DNA of 46,747 nucleotides from Nitrococcus mobilis (GTDB lineage: Bacteria > Pseudomonadota > Gammaproteobacteria > Nitrococcales > Nitrococcaceae). Shown in pieces: positions 1 to 8,927 of this stretch (positions are counted from its first letter, which is position 1; every line of letters starts with the position of its first letter). The DNA is taken from positions 1-46,747 of the forward strand of contig JAGFJL010000018.1 of assembly GCA_024102725.1 (NCBI GenBank), written 5' to 3'. Both the position numbers and the translations under genes were made by a program. Under the pieces are notes generated by a model that was not told the origin of the DNA, did not search any database, and saw nothing but the letters and a program-made list of their open reading frames with translations.

Positions 1-1
1 C

Positions 2-52
2 CTACCCGTCGTGAATGCGCTGGGGCCGCATGTTGTCCGCAATCTGGGGTAG
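2..52 (+). CDS. C-terminal end of a FemAB-like XrtA-associated protein (partial)
   Basis: The frame starting at base 2 reads LPVVNALGPHVVRNLG and then a TAG stop at 50-52. This tail closely resembles the C-terminus I remember for FemAB family XrtA/PEP-CTERM-associated proteins (TIGR03019), which lie just upstream of the TIGR03087 glycosyltransferase in many XrtA clusters. Only 16 residues are in the window, so the call rests on this short motif and on gene order. The stop lies 4 bases before the next ATG, and the sequence around the stop (GGGGTAGG) also supplies the next gene's ribosome binding site, so the two are probably in one transcript. Confidence 0.55.
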   Translation, partial: LPVVNALGPHVVRNLG

Positions 53-56
53 GCCC

Positions 57-1397
57 ATGGAGGACTTGCTTTTTCTCAGCCACCGCATTCCGTATCCCCC
101 GAATAAAGGGGAGAAAATCCGGGCGTATCACTGGTTGCGCACTTTATCGCAGCATTGGCGCGTTCATCTGGGTACCTTCTTCGACGATCCGGCCGATCTT
201 GATGGTCTTACTGCCTTGCAGGGTTTATGTGCGGATATCAAGCTGGTGCGGCTGCATCCATATCGCTCCAAGGTGCGTGCCCTGGCGGCGCTGATGGGGA
301 CGAGCCCCTTGAGTCTTGCCTATTATCACAGCCCGGAGTTGCAGCGTTGGGTACAGGCCAAGCTCGCCTCCGGCATCCAGCGCATGCTCGTCTACTCATC
401 AGCGATGGCGCAATACGTTCCACGCGATCTGCGGGGCGAGGCAACCGCGCGGCCGGTATCGCCAAGCTCGGCTCTGACGGTCGATTCGCCATTAACCCGC
501 CGTCTCGTTGCATTGGCGGATTATGTCGATGTGGATTCCGAGAAATGGCGCCAATACAGCGAAGCCGGTGGTCCCATGGCTTGGCTCTATCGCCTGGAGG
601 CGCATCGCCTGGCGCGTTTTGAACGCGCGGCGGCCGGGGGATTCGATACGGTGCTGTTCGTATCGAAACCGGAGGCCGAGTGTTTTCTGCGGCTGGCGCC
701 CGAGCAGGTGGGGAGGACGACCTGGTTGGGCAACGGGGTGGATACCGGCTATTTCGCGCCCGAGGCGGACTATGCCGACCCCTATTCCGCCGGTGGCCCA
801 GTGTTGGTGTTTACCGGCGCTATGGATTATCGCCCCAATGTCGATGCCGTCGTATGGTTTGCCTGCGAGATTCTGCCGCGCGTGCAAGCGGTGGTGAGTG
901 GAGCGCGTTTTTGTATCGTCGGCGGACGGCCGGCGCCCAAGGTGCAGGCGCTCGCACGTCTTCCCGGCGTCACCGTAACCGGACGGGTGGCCGATGTACG
1001 GCCCTACCTCGCCCATGCAACGCTGGCGGTGGCACCATTGCGAATCGCCCGTGGCGTGCAGAACAAGGTCTTGGAAGCCATGGCGATGCGGCGTCCCGTG
1101 GTTTGTACCAGCGCCGCGCTGGTGGGGCTCGATGCCGCGATCGGCCATGAGATCGCCGTGGCGGATGGGGAAGCGGATTTTGCCAACCGGGTGGTCGAGC
1201 TGATGGCTTCGCCGGTGGCCGCAAAAGCAATGGGCGAAGCGGGACGGGCCCGGATCGAAACAGATTACGCCTGGGAGTCTTCCGGGTTGCGGCTGCTCGA
1301 GTTGTTGCGTTCAGCGGGGCACTCGAGCACTGCCTATGATCGTTCTGCAGGGAGGACGTCGTGCCCGGCCGCTCTTCGCGGGGAATTTATTGCATGA
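57..1397 (+). CDS. XrtA-associated glycosyltransferase, TIGR03087-like (GT4 fold)
   Basis: This 446-residue protein begins MEDLLFLSHRIPYPPNKGEK, the typical opening of the PEP-CTERM/EpsH1 sugar transferase family 1 (TIGR03087). I chose ATG 57 over an upstream in-frame ATG at 15 because a GGGGTAGG ribosome binding site lies just before it and because family members start here. The C-terminal half carries GT4-like elements: GNGVDTGYF, a TGRVADVRPY segment, then a PLRIARGVQNKVLEAMAM nucleotide-sugar binding region. It probably adds a sugar to an undecaprenyl-linked EPS intermediate on the cytoplasmic face; donor and acceptor cannot be read from sequence. Its stop overlaps the XrtA start (ATGA at 1394), implying translational coupling. 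Confidence 0.88.
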   Translation: MEDLLFLSHRIPYPPNKGEKIRAYHWLRTLSQHWRVHLGTFFDDPADLDGLTALQGLCADIKLVRLHPYRSKVRALAALMGTSPLSLAYYHSPELQRWVQAKLASGIQRMLVYSSAMAQYVPRDLRGEATARPVSPSSALTVDSPLTRRLVALADYVDVDSEKWRQYSEAGGPMAWLYRLEAHRLARFERAAAGGFDTVLFVSKPEAECFLRLAPEQVGRTTWLGNGVDTGYFAPEADYADPYSAGGPVLVFTGAMDYRPNVDAVVWFACEILPRVQAVVSGARFCIVGGRPAPKVQALARLPGVTVTGRVADVRPYLAHATLAVAPLRIARGVQNKVLEAMAMRRPVVCTSAALVGLDAAIGHEIAVADGEADFANRVVELMASPVAAKAMGEAGRARIETDYAWESSGLRLLELLRSAGHSSTAYDRSAGRTSCPAALRGEFIA

Positions 1398-3007
1398 GTG
1401 TTCAGCTGGAGCGCTCGCCCGGCCTCGGACGCAATGAGCTGCTTTTAGCCACGGCTCACCGTGGCTGGCTGCCCCACTTGGTGGGGCTGGCCCTCTTGGT
1501 GCTGTTCATCCTGGGGTTATTTCATCAAACCGCCTGGTCCATCGTCGACAAATGGGCGACCTCCGAGACTTATGCCCATGGCTTTTTTATTGTCCCGATC
1601 AGCCTCTGGCTGATCTGGCGCCGTCGTGCGACGTTGTCCGCGATCGTGCCGCGCTCGGATGCCTGGGCTGTGCTTGCCATGGCGGCGTTGGGGTTCGTGT
1701 GGGTGTTGGGTGCGTTCGCGACCGTGGAGCTGGTTCAGCAATATGCGGTCGTGGCCATGTTGATCACGAGCGTTTGGCTAGTGGGCGGGTTCCGGTTAGC
1801 GCGGGCCTGCGGCTTCCCGTTGTTCTTTTTGCTGCTCGCGGTACCGTTCGGCTATTTCTTGGTGCCGCCGCTTATGCAGTTTACCGCTGACTGCGCCATT
1901 ACCCTGGTACGGCTGAGCGGCGTTCCCGTTTACCGCGAGGGGCTCATCTTTACTTTGCCGACGGGGAGTTGGTCGGTTGTCGAAGCCTGTAGTGGCCTGC
2001 GCTATTTGATCGCCTCTTTCACGCTCGGCTGCCTTTATGCTTATTTAACCTACCGCAGTTGGGGACGCCGCGCGTTGTTTGTCCTGGCCTCGATCGCGGT
2101 CCCGATCATTGCCAATGGGCTGCGCGCCTACCTCATCGTGATGATTGGGCATCTCAGCAGCATGCGGCTTGCCACCGGCGTCGACCATCTTATCTATGGT
2201 TGGGTTTTTTTCGGGCTGGTGATGCTGATCTTATTTTGGATCGGTGGCTTTTGGCGGGAGGATGCTGCGGATACAAAGGAGCATTCCGATCGAGCCGGCG
2301 GATTTCGCCAACACCCGGCGCGTCCCGCCACGCTCGGCGGTAAGTGGCCGGCTAGGGTCCGAATGGCGATGTTGATCGGCTTGGGTGCCGCATTGCTGGC
2401 GGCGGCGCCGTTCTATGTCGCTCATGTGGAATCCAGGCAGGCCAAGGCCGCAACAGGTGCCGAGTTGGCGCTTCCCGCGGAGTTGTCGGGGTGGCAAACG
2501 CAGGAGCAACCCTTTGTCGAGTGGACACCGCAGTACCTGCATCTCGCCGCAGCGCGGACTCAGAGCTATGTAAACTCGGCCGGCCCGGTAGGCTTGTTTG
2601 TAGGGCTTTACCGTGACCAGCAGGAAGGCGCGGAGCTTATCGCCTGGGAGAATGGGATCGTTCTTCCAGGCGGTGCATGGTACCGTGTGACCGAAGGGCA
2701 ACAGTCGATCAGGTTGCCGGATGGTCGGACGTTAAGTGTGCCCGTGACCCGAATTACCAACGGCGAGCGATACTTGGATGTATGGCATTGGTTTTGGATT
2801 GCCGGGCAGTTCACCGCGAGCGAGTTTGTAGCCAAGGCGTTGACGCTCAAAGAACGTCTCATGGCCCGCTCCGATGCGGCGGCACTGATCGCGATGTATG
2901 TCCCTGTGGACCACGGTGAGTCTAATCCCCAACAACAGCTGCTTGCCTTCGTTCAGGAGGCGCTGCCGGCGATTGAACAAAATCTGACTGCGGCCGTGGG
3001 AGGATAA
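1394..3007 (+). CDS. xrtA: Exosortase A with fused C-terminal EpsI domain
   Basis: This 537-residue protein has a multi-pass membrane N-terminal part followed by a periplasmic-type EpsI/DUF3485 domain. ATG 1394 overlaps the upstream TGA; an in-frame start 33 bases earlier lies inside the previous gene and is less likely. The exosortase signature is visible: Cys199 in VVEACSGLRYL, Arg244 in NGLRAYLI, and a histidine either in MIGHLSSM (His253) or in GVDHLIYGWVFF (His265, favoured as the third catalytic residue). Exosortases are known to process PEP-CTERM sorting signals and are always found with EPS genes; EpsI is a frequent partner or fusion. The EpsI part starts near the ELSGWQTQEQPF segment (about residue 360) and includes a VGLFVGLYRDQQ strand pair. 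The next gene begins one base after its TAA. Confidence 0.93.
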   Translation: MSVQLERSPGLGRNELLLATAHRGWLPHLVGLALLVLFILGLFHQTAWSIVDKWATSETYAHGFFIVPISLWLIWRRRATLSAIVPRSDAWAVLAMAALGFVWVLGAFATVELVQQYAVVAMLITSVWLVGGFRLARACGFPLFFLLLAVPFGYFLVPPLMQFTADCAITLVRLSGVPVYREGLIFTLPTGSWSVVEACSGLRYLIASFTLGCLYAYLTYRSWGRRALFVLASIAVPIIANGLRAYLIVMIGHLSSMRLATGVDHLIYGWVFFGLVMLILFWIGGFWREDAADTKEHSDRAGGFRQHPARPATLGGKWPARVRMAMLIGLGAALLAAAPFYVAHVESRQAKAATGAELALPAELSGWQTQEQPFVEWTPQYLHLAAARTQSYVNSAGPVGLFVGLYRDQQEGAELIAWENGIVLPGGAWYRVTEGQQSIRLPDGRTLSVPVTRITNGERYLDVWHWFWIAGQFTASEFVAKALTLKERLMARSDAAALIAMYVPVDHGESNPQQQLLAFVQEALPAIEQNLTAAVGG

Positions 3008-3008
3008 A

Positions 3009-4223
3009 TTGAACGAGCCACTGCTGTGCAGTCGGGACCAACGCCCGTTGGTCGTGCATGTCGTGCATCGTTTAGACATCGGTGGCTTGGAAAACGGTGT
3101 CGTTAATCTGATCAATCGGCTGCCACCGGAGACCTTTGACCACTGCGTGCTGTCTCTGACCGAGGTTACGGAATTTCGGCGGCGCATCGAGCGGCCGGAT
3201 GTCGATTGCCTTGCGTTGCATAAAAAACCGGGCAAAGACCCGGTGCTCTATATGAAACTGTGGCGCACCTTCAGGGCTTTGCAGCCGGCCATTGTGCACA
3301 CCCGCAATCTCGCGACACTGGAGGCGCAATTACCGGCGCTGCTTGCCGGGGTACCCGTCAGGATACACGGTGAGCACGGCTGGGAGGCCGACGACGTGGC
3401 TGCCCGCAGCCGCAAGAACCAGTGGCTGCGCCGGGCAATGCGATCGCTGACACATCGATACGTGGCTGTCTCCCAGCACATCAGTGAGTATCTGCAGCGG
3501 CGGATTAATGTCCCCGCGACACGCATCAGCCAGATATATAATGGTGTGGATACCACGCGGTTTCGACCGGGGTCCGATCGGGCTTGGGTAACCGAGCGCT
3601 TCGGTTTGGCCGATGCCTTCGTGATCGGTACCGTTGAGCGCTTGCAGGCGGTCAAGGATCCGCTGAATCTCGCGCGGGCGTTTTTGCAGCTGCTGCGCAG
3701 TCAACCGTCTGTGGCCGCGCGTGCCCGGTTGGTAGTGGTCGGCGCCGGACCGTTACAGGATGCGCTGGAGAGCGTCCTGCAAGCAGGCGGTGTTCGGCAT
3801 TTGTGCTGGTTGGCCGGCAACCGAGCCGATATACCGGCGCTGTTGCGCGGATTCGATCTCTTCGTACTGCCGTCGCTGGCGGAGGGCATTTCCAACACCA
3901 TCTTGGAAGCCATGGCAAGCGGCCTGCCGGTTGCGGCGACGGCTGTCGGCGGCAACCCGGAGCTGGTAGAAGAGGGGGTGACGGGTTGTCTGGTGCCGCC
4001 CGCCGACCCGCTTGCCCTAGCCGATGCAATGCGAGTCTACCTTGAGAATCCCGGGTTGGCCAAAGCTCATGGACTGGCCGGGCGCCGCCGCGCCGAGGAG
4101 CGCTTCAGTCTCGACACCATGATCGACGCCTATGCGGAGCTTTACACATCGCTTCTGGAGCAGCGTGGCATTGATTGCCGAAATGCCGGCTTCCCCGTCT
4201 CGACCCCGCCGAGACCGAGGTGA
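3009..4223 (+). CDS. XrtA-associated glycosyltransferase, TIGR03088-like (GT4)
   Basis: This 404-residue GT4 enzyme starts at TTG 3009, with a GGGAGG ribosome binding site at 2998-3003 that ends five bases before it; the unusual TTG is well supported because an in-frame ATG is lacking before the conserved N-terminus PLVVHVVHRLDIGGLENG, typical of TIGR03088 (sugar transferase, PEP-CTERM/EpsH1 system, family 2). Other family elements are HGEHGWEADD, YNGVDTTRFRPG, a GTVERLQAVKDP segment and FVLPSLAEGISNTILEAMA with the conserved glutamates of retaining GT4 enzymes near residues 295-305. It likely extends the lipid-linked EPS repeat unit. It is the last gene before a 363-base spacer. Confidence 0.88.
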   Translation: MNEPLLCSRDQRPLVVHVVHRLDIGGLENGVVNLINRLPPETFDHCVLSLTEVTEFRRRIERPDVDCLALHKKPGKDPVLYMKLWRTFRALQPAIVHTRNLATLEAQLPALLAGVPVRIHGEHGWEADDVAARSRKNQWLRRAMRSLTHRYVAVSQHISEYLQRRINVPATRISQIYNGVDTTRFRPGSDRAWVTERFGLADAFVIGTVERLQAVKDPLNLARAFLQLLRSQPSVAARARLVVVGAGPLQDALESVLQAGGVRHLCWLAGNRADIPALLRGFDLFVLPSLAEGISNTILEAMASGLPVAATAVGGNPELVEEGVTGCLVPPADPLALADAMRVYLENPGLAKAHGLAGRRRAEERFSLDTMIDAYAELYTSLLEQRGIDCRNAGFPVSTPPRPR

Positions 4224-4586
4224 AGTCATGGAGACCATGAGATACCTGCATCCAGTTGGCCACTCTGGCGAAGCCTGTTCCGAACCTCGATCCGGCAGCC
4301 CGGAATCCACCCTGCATTCCGTTACCCCGTCGAGGTCTGTCCCGGACGCTGAACTGAGAACCGCGGTTCGTTCTGCGGTCGCAAAAGCTGAGATGGATTC
4401 CGGCCTGCGCCGGAATGACGGAGCAGGAGTCCCCGGCGCATATTTACCGCTGCCACGGCGCCCATTTGCCGTCACCCCGGCGCAGGCCGGGGTCCATCCC
4501 AAGGAATGACCGGATCAAAATGCGTCAAGTTGTCTTCCTGATTGGATATTGATTGAAAGGCATAGAGATAGAGTGAGAGCAGTGTA
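4224..4586. other. Intergenic spacer with palindromic repeats
   Basis: No credible gene lies here. The spacer contains palindromic repeat units (listed separately) and partial relatives, for example around 4297-4335. A short AT-richer stretch with TTGTCT (4530-4535) and TATTGATTG precedes the amidotransferase gene and could include its promoter, but spacing to a -10 box is poor, so I make no promoter call. The open frame across 4132-4509 encodes the well known spurious 'TPAQAGVH'-type repeat peptide. Confidence 0.6.
4393..4498. repeat. Inverted pair of short palindromic intergenic repeats
   Basis: Unit one (4393-4420) contains ATTCCGGC-ctgc-GCCGGAAT, a perfect 8-base inverted repeat (4397-4404 and 4409-4416). 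Unit two (4471-4498) is the same type in the opposite orientation, with ACCCCGGC-gcag-GCCGGGGT (4474-4481 and 4486-4493). Related units occur at 20205-20280. These match the dispersed palindromic repeats common in gammaproteobacterial intergenic DNA that yield 'FRRRPESI' and 'RIPAYAGMT' peptides when translated. They can fold into hairpins in RNA, but a function here is not known. Confidence 0.8.
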
Positions 4587-6527
4587 GTGTGCGGCATCGT
4601 CGGGATCTTCCACTATAAAAACGCGGGTTCGGTTGATCGGGACCTCCTGCATCGGATGAACGAGTCTCTTTACCATCGGGGCCCGGACGACGGCGGGCTT
4701 TATGTCGAACCGCGAGTGGGTCTCGGGCATCGCCGATTATCTATAATCGACCTCTCGGGCGGCCATCAGCCGTTGTTCAACGAAGACGGTTCGGTCGCCG
4801 TAGTTTTCAACGGCGAGATTTACAACTACCGGGAGCTGGTTCCCGAGCTGGCTGCGCGTGGCCATCGCTTTCGTACCCGTACCGATACCGAGGTGATCGT
4901 CCATGGCTGGGAGGAATGGGGCGAAGCCTGTGTAGAGCGTTTTCGCGGCATGTTCGCTTTCGCGGTGTGGGATAGTAACCGCCGCACGCTCTTACTCGCT
5001 CGCGACCGTATCGGTATCAAACCGCTCTATTACGCCATATTGCCAGATGGGCGCCTACTGTTCGGCTCCGAGCTCAAGGCGCTGCTCGTCCACCCGGATC
5101 TGCCGCGAACGATCATCCCTGAGGCCGTAGAGGAGTATTTTGCCTACGGCTATATACCGGAGCCTCGAACCCTCTATCGCCACGCATTCAAGCTCCCCCC
5201 AGGCCATACGCTCGCGATCAAGGCCGATTGCCCGGTAGGCGAGCCGCGCCGGTACTGGGACCTCGAGTTTGGCGAGCGCCACGCCGCCGGGGAGAGTGCG
5301 GCCGGTGGCGAGCTGCGCGAGCGTTTGCGCGAGGCGGTTCGCAGCCATCTGGTATCCGACGTTCCGGTCGGAGCCTTTCTCTCCGGCGGGGTCGATTCCA
5401 GCGCGGTCGTGGCAATGATGGCGGGAGCGGACCGGCGCCCGATACACACCGCATCGATCTCGTTCGGCGAGGCGGAGTTCGACGAGTCGCGTTATGCCGC
5501 CGAGGTTGCCCGGCGCTACGGTACCGATCATCGAGTCCGGCAGGTGGACCCGGATGATTTCAGCTTGGTCGAATGCTTGGCCGGGCTTTATGACGAGCCT
5601 TTCGCGGACAGCTCCGCCATACCCACCTACCGAGTCTGCGAACTCGCTCGGCAGGGGGTCAAGGTCGTACTCTCCGGTGACGGCGGCGATGAGACCTTTG
5701 CCGGTTACCGTCGTTATCTTTGGTATCTACGGGAGGAGCGGGTCCGCGGGTTGCTGCCTTTGGGTCTACGCCGGCCGTTGTTCGGGGGATTGGGTCGCCT
5801 CTATCCCAAACTCGACTGGGCGCCCCGCATACTGCGCGCCAAGGCTACCTTGCAGGCTCTGGCGCAGGATCCGGTGGAGGGGTACTTTCATAGCGTTTCC
5901 ATAGTCGGTGCGGCTCAGTCACGCGCACTTTTCAGCCATGAATTCCGCCGAGCCCTGGGCGGCTATCAGGCCATCGAGGTGTTGCGCCGGCATGCCCGGC
6001 AGGCACCGGCTCACCCTTTGTCCCGAGTACAATACCTCGATTTCAATACCTATTTGCCCGGCGATATATTGACCAAAGTGGATCGTGCCAGCATGGCACA
6101 CGCGCTGGAGGTGCGAGTGCCGATCCTCGACCACGTGTTCGTGGAGTGGGCCGCTGGATTGCCCCCGCCGCTCAAGCTCCAGCGCGGCGAGGGTAAGTAC
6201 CTGTTCAAGAAAGCCCTTCAGCCGCTGCTCTCGAACGACATTCTCTACCGCCGCAAGATGGGCTTTGCGGTGCCCTTGGCTGCTTGGTTCCGTGGACCTT
6301 TGCGCGAGCGGGTACGCGAGGCGCTGCTCGGCGAGCGGCTCGCGGATACAGGTTGGTTCAGCCGCCGCTATCTGGAGCGCATCGTCACCGAGCACACGGC
6401 CGGCCGGCGGGACTACAGTGCACTCATGTGGACACTGTTGATGCTCGAACAGACCTACCGCAACGCCGAACAACCCACGGCCTCTGCGGTGGGTAATGCT
6501 CGGGCGGCCGTCGGAGAGTATGGATGA
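4587..6527 (+). CDS. Amidotransferase 1, XrtA-associated asparagine synthase (glutamine-hydrolysing)
   Basis: This 646-residue protein has the full asparagine synthase B layout. GTG 4587 is followed directly by TGC, so the mature N-terminus is Cys2-Gly-Ile, the catalytic nucleophile of class II glutamine amidotransferases. RGPDDGG and FNGEIYNYREL follow, and the synthetase ATP-pyrophosphatase loop SGGVDSS is at residues 266-272, with LSGDGGDETFAGYRRY further on. Length and motifs fit the exosortase-associated amidotransferase family TIGR03108. It probably moves glutamine-derived ammonia onto a carboxylated substrate, perhaps a uronic acid or an amino acid on the EPS; this is inference from context. 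It overlaps the next gene by ATGA at 6524. Of four homologues in the window it is the only one with Cys2. Confidence 0.92.
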   Translation: MCGIVGIFHYKNAGSVDRDLLHRMNESLYHRGPDDGGLYVEPRVGLGHRRLSIIDLSGGHQPLFNEDGSVAVVFNGEIYNYRELVPELAARGHRFRTRTDTEVIVHGWEEWGEACVERFRGMFAFAVWDSNRRTLLLARDRIGIKPLYYAILPDGRLLFGSELKALLVHPDLPRTIIPEAVEEYFAYGYIPEPRTLYRHAFKLPPGHTLAIKADCPVGEPRRYWDLEFGERHAAGESAAGGELRERLREAVRSHLVSDVPVGAFLSGGVDSSAVVAMMAGADRRPIHTASISFGEAEFDESRYAAEVARRYGTDHRVRQVDPDDFSLVECLAGLYDEPFADSSAIPTYRVCELARQGVKVVLSGDGGDETFAGYRRYLWYLREERVRGLLPLGLRRPLFGGLGRLYPKLDWAPRILRAKATLQALAQDPVEGYFHSVSIVGAAQSRALFSHEFRRALGGYQAIEVLRRHARQAPAHPLSRVQYLDFNTYLPGDILTKVDRASMAHALEVRVPILDHVFVEWAAGLPPPLKLQRGEGKYLFKKALQPLLSNDILYRRKMGFAVPLAAWFRGPLRERVREALLGERLADTGWFSRRYLERIVTEHTAGRRDYSALMWTLLMLEQTYRNAEQPTASAVGNARAAVGEYG

Positions 6528-7762
6528 CATTGCGCGTGCTGCACGTCCTGGATCATTCCATACCGTTGCACAGCGGCTATAGTTTTCGTACCCGCGCCAT
6601 TCTCGAGCAGCAACGGGCCTTGGGATGGTTCACGCGGCATCTCACCAGTCCCAAGCATTACGGCACCGACGCCATCGAGGAGGAGGTCGACGGTCTGCAC
6701 TTCTACCGCTGTATGCCGTTGCCGGCGTGGCAGGCGAGGGTGCCGGCGCTCAATCAGCTGGTGGTGGTGCATCGTCTGGAGCGACGCCTGATGCAGGTGA
6801 TCGCCAAGGTACAGCCGGATCTCATCCATGCCCACTCGCCGGCGCTCAATGGACTGGCCGCCTTGCGCGCCGCGCGCCGCTGGCGGCTGCCGGTGGTCTA
6901 TGAAGTGCGTGCGCTCTGGGAGGACGCCGCGGTCGATCATGGCACGACCCGGCCGGGCAGCGTGCGCTACCGTCTTACCAGTGCCCTGGAGACGCATGTC
7001 TTACGGCGCGTCGATGCGGTTACCTGCATTTGCGAAGGGCTGCGCGGGGACATCACCGCCCGGGGCATCTCCGCCGAGCGCATTACGGTCATCCCCAACG
7101 CGGTGGATCCGGCACGCTTCCGTTTCGACCTGCCGCGCGATGAGGCGTTGGCCACCGAGCTCGGACTGGACGGCGAGGCCACGGTGCTGGGGTTCATCGG
7201 CTCGTTCTACGGCTACGAGGGTCTGGAGCTCGCGGTACGTGCGCTTGGCGCTATTCGCCGGCGGCATCCACGCCTGCGTCTGCTATTGGTCGGCGGCGGC
7301 CCTCAGGAGGAGCGTCTGCGCGCATTGGCGCGCGAGCTCGGTCTTGCAGACGCGGTCCTATTTGCCGGCCGCGTTGCCCATGACCAGGTGGCCCGCTACT
7401 ACAGCCTGGTGGATGTGTTTCTCTATCCGCGGTTGCCAATCCGCCTCACCGAACTGGTTACACCGTTAAAGCCGTTGGAGGCGATGGCACAAGGACGGCT
7501 GGTCGTGGCCTCCGATGTCGGTGGGCACCGTGAGCTCATTCGGGACGGTGAGAATGGATTCCTGTTCCCAGCGGGCTCGGTCGACGGCGTGGTGGAGGGC
7601 ATAGCCCACTGTCTCGCCGCGGCCGCGCGTTGGCCCGAGCTCCGTGCGGCCGCCCGACATTTTGTCGAGACGGAACGAAACTGGACGGTCAGTGTCGGGC
7701 GTTACGCTGACGTCTATCGGCCGTTGCTGCGAAGACCGGCGGGCTTGATGGGCCATGTCTAG
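6524..7762 (+). CDS. XrtA-associated glycosyltransferase, TIGR04063-like (GT4)
   Basis: This 412-residue protein begins MTLRVLHVLDHSIPLHSGYS, with SFRTRAILEQQRALGW next, the characteristic opening of TIGR04063 (PEP-CTERM/exosortase A-associated glycosyltransferase). GT4 elements follow: HAHSPALNGLAA, a YEVRALWEDAAVDHGT segment, IPNAVDPARF, LLVGGGPQEE and PLKPLEAMAQG with donor-binding acidic residues. It likely adds a sugar to the growing EPS unit in the cytoplasm. Its start overlaps the asparagine synthase stop by ATGA and its last eight bases overlap the following GT, so the run is translationally coupled. Confidence 0.9.
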   Translation: MTLRVLHVLDHSIPLHSGYSFRTRAILEQQRALGWFTRHLTSPKHYGTDAIEEEVDGLHFYRCMPLPAWQARVPALNQLVVVHRLERRLMQVIAKVQPDLIHAHSPALNGLAALRAARRWRLPVVYEVRALWEDAAVDHGTTRPGSVRYRLTSALETHVLRRVDAVTCICEGLRGDITARGISAERITVIPNAVDPARFRFDLPRDEALATELGLDGEATVLGFIGSFYGYEGLELAVRALGAIRRRHPRLRLLLVGGGPQEERLRALARELGLADAVLFAGRVAHDQVARYYSLVDVFLYPRLPIRLTELVTPLKPLEAMAQGRLVVASDVGGHRELIRDGENGFLFPAGSVDGVVEGIAHCLAAAARWPELRAAARHFVETERNWTVSVGRYADVYRPLLRRPAGLMGHV

Positions 7763-8927
7763 TGTCCGCAAGGCGGTCTATGAGCGGCAAGGGGAAGCGG
7801 ATGCCGCCACTGCTGGTAGCGGCAAGAAGGCTTCGGGAGAGCAGCGAGCGCCGAGGCTTGCCGTAATCGGACCGGTTGCACCGCCGGCGGGCGGGATGGC
7901 GAACCAGACTCGGCAGCTCGTCGAATTGTGGCGGGCGGAGGGGCTAGGCGTCGATCTGGTTCCGGTCAATCCACCGTACCGCCCCGCTTGGATCGGCCGA
8001 ATGCGCGGTGTTCGGGCACTGGTTCGGCTGCTGTTCTATATTCCGGTGGTTTGGCGAACCCTCGATCGAGTGGACGTGGCCCACATAATGGCTAACTCCG
8101 GCTGGTCATGGTTTTTGTTCGCCGTTCCGCCGCTCGTCCTCGGCCGCTTGAAGAGGGTGGCCTGTATCGTCAACTACCGGGGTGGCTGTGCCGGGGAGTT
8201 TCTGGATCGTTTCGGCTGGGCGGCGAAGCCCTTCATGAGATGTGCTGACGCGATCGTTGTGCCTTCAGGTTTTCTCCGGGAGATTTTTGCCTCGTACGGC
8301 CTAACGGTGCGGGTCGTTCCTAACATCATCGATACGGAGCGTTTCCGTTGGCGGGAGCCGCCCGCTGTTCGGCGCTTGAATCCCCGGATCGTAGTCACTC
8401 GTCATCTGGAGCTCATCTACGATGTGGCCACCGCGGTGCGTGCGTTTCAGCTCGTGCACCAGCAGGTGCCCGGCGCCACCCTCACCATTGCCGGGGCCGG
8501 TCCCGAGCTTCCGGCGCTGGAGCGGTTGGCCGCCGAATTGGGCCTCGGCGATGCGGTTACCTTTACGGGTTCCCTGAGTGTGGAGCGGATGGCGGAACTC
8601 TACCACGGCGCGGATATCATGCTGAACACCAGCCGTGTAGACAATATGCCGAACTCCATACTCGAAGCGCTTGCCAGCGGCGTGCCGGTCGTCAGCACCA
8701 AGGTCGGCGGGATTCCCTATATGGTCCGCGATAAAGAGACAGCTCTGCTGATCGAGCCCGGTGATGTCGAGGCGGCGGCGACAGCCGTGCTCCGGGTATT
8801 GAACGATCGCGCTCTTGCCGTCGGGCTCGCCCAGAGAGGGCGGCAGGTCGCTGTCCAGTACACCTGGCAGGCCGTGCGCCGGCAGTGGCTGTCCTTGTAC
8901 CACCGAGTTTTGGGGTGGGAGGTATGA
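7755..8927 (+). CDS. Glycosyltransferase family 4 protein
   Basis: This 390-residue enzyme starts at ATG 7755, inside the previous gene's last codons. The first 33 residues are polar and Ala/Gly-rich; the GT fold starts at RLAVIGPVAPPAGGMANQT with the glycine-rich loop. Later elements include VVPNIIDTERFRW, LTIAGAGPELPALERLA, NTSRVDNMPNSILEALASG (acidic EALASG donor site) and GGIPYMV. The GGMANQT loop is typical of EPS/capsule GT4 enzymes. Sugar specificity cannot be assigned. It is coupled on both sides (8-base overlap upstream, ATGA downstream at 8924). Confidence 0.87.
   Translation: MSSVRKAVYERQGEADAATAGSGKKASGEQRAPRLAVIGPVAPPAGGMANQTRQLVELWRAEGLGVDLVPVNPPYRPAWIGRMRGVRALVRLLFYIPVVWRTLDRVDVAHIMANSGWSWFLFAVPPLVLGRLKRVACIVNYRGGCAGEFLDRFGWAAKPFMRCADAIVVPSGFLREIFASYGLTVRVVPNIIDTERFRWREPPAVRRLNPRIVVTRHLELIYDVATAVRAFQLVHQQVPGATLTIAGAGPELPALERLAAELGLGDAVTFTGSLSVERMAELYHGADIMLNTSRVDNMPNSILEALASGVPVVSTKVGGIPYMVRDKETALLIEPGDVEAAATAVLRVLNDRALAVGLAQRGRQVAVQYTWQAVRRQWLSLYHRVLGWEV

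Noticed and set aside
4132..4509. Open frame with a TPAQAGVH-type C-terminus
   Set aside because: It is the translation of palindromic intergenic repeats and the end of a glycosyltransferase gene; a well known spurious gene call.
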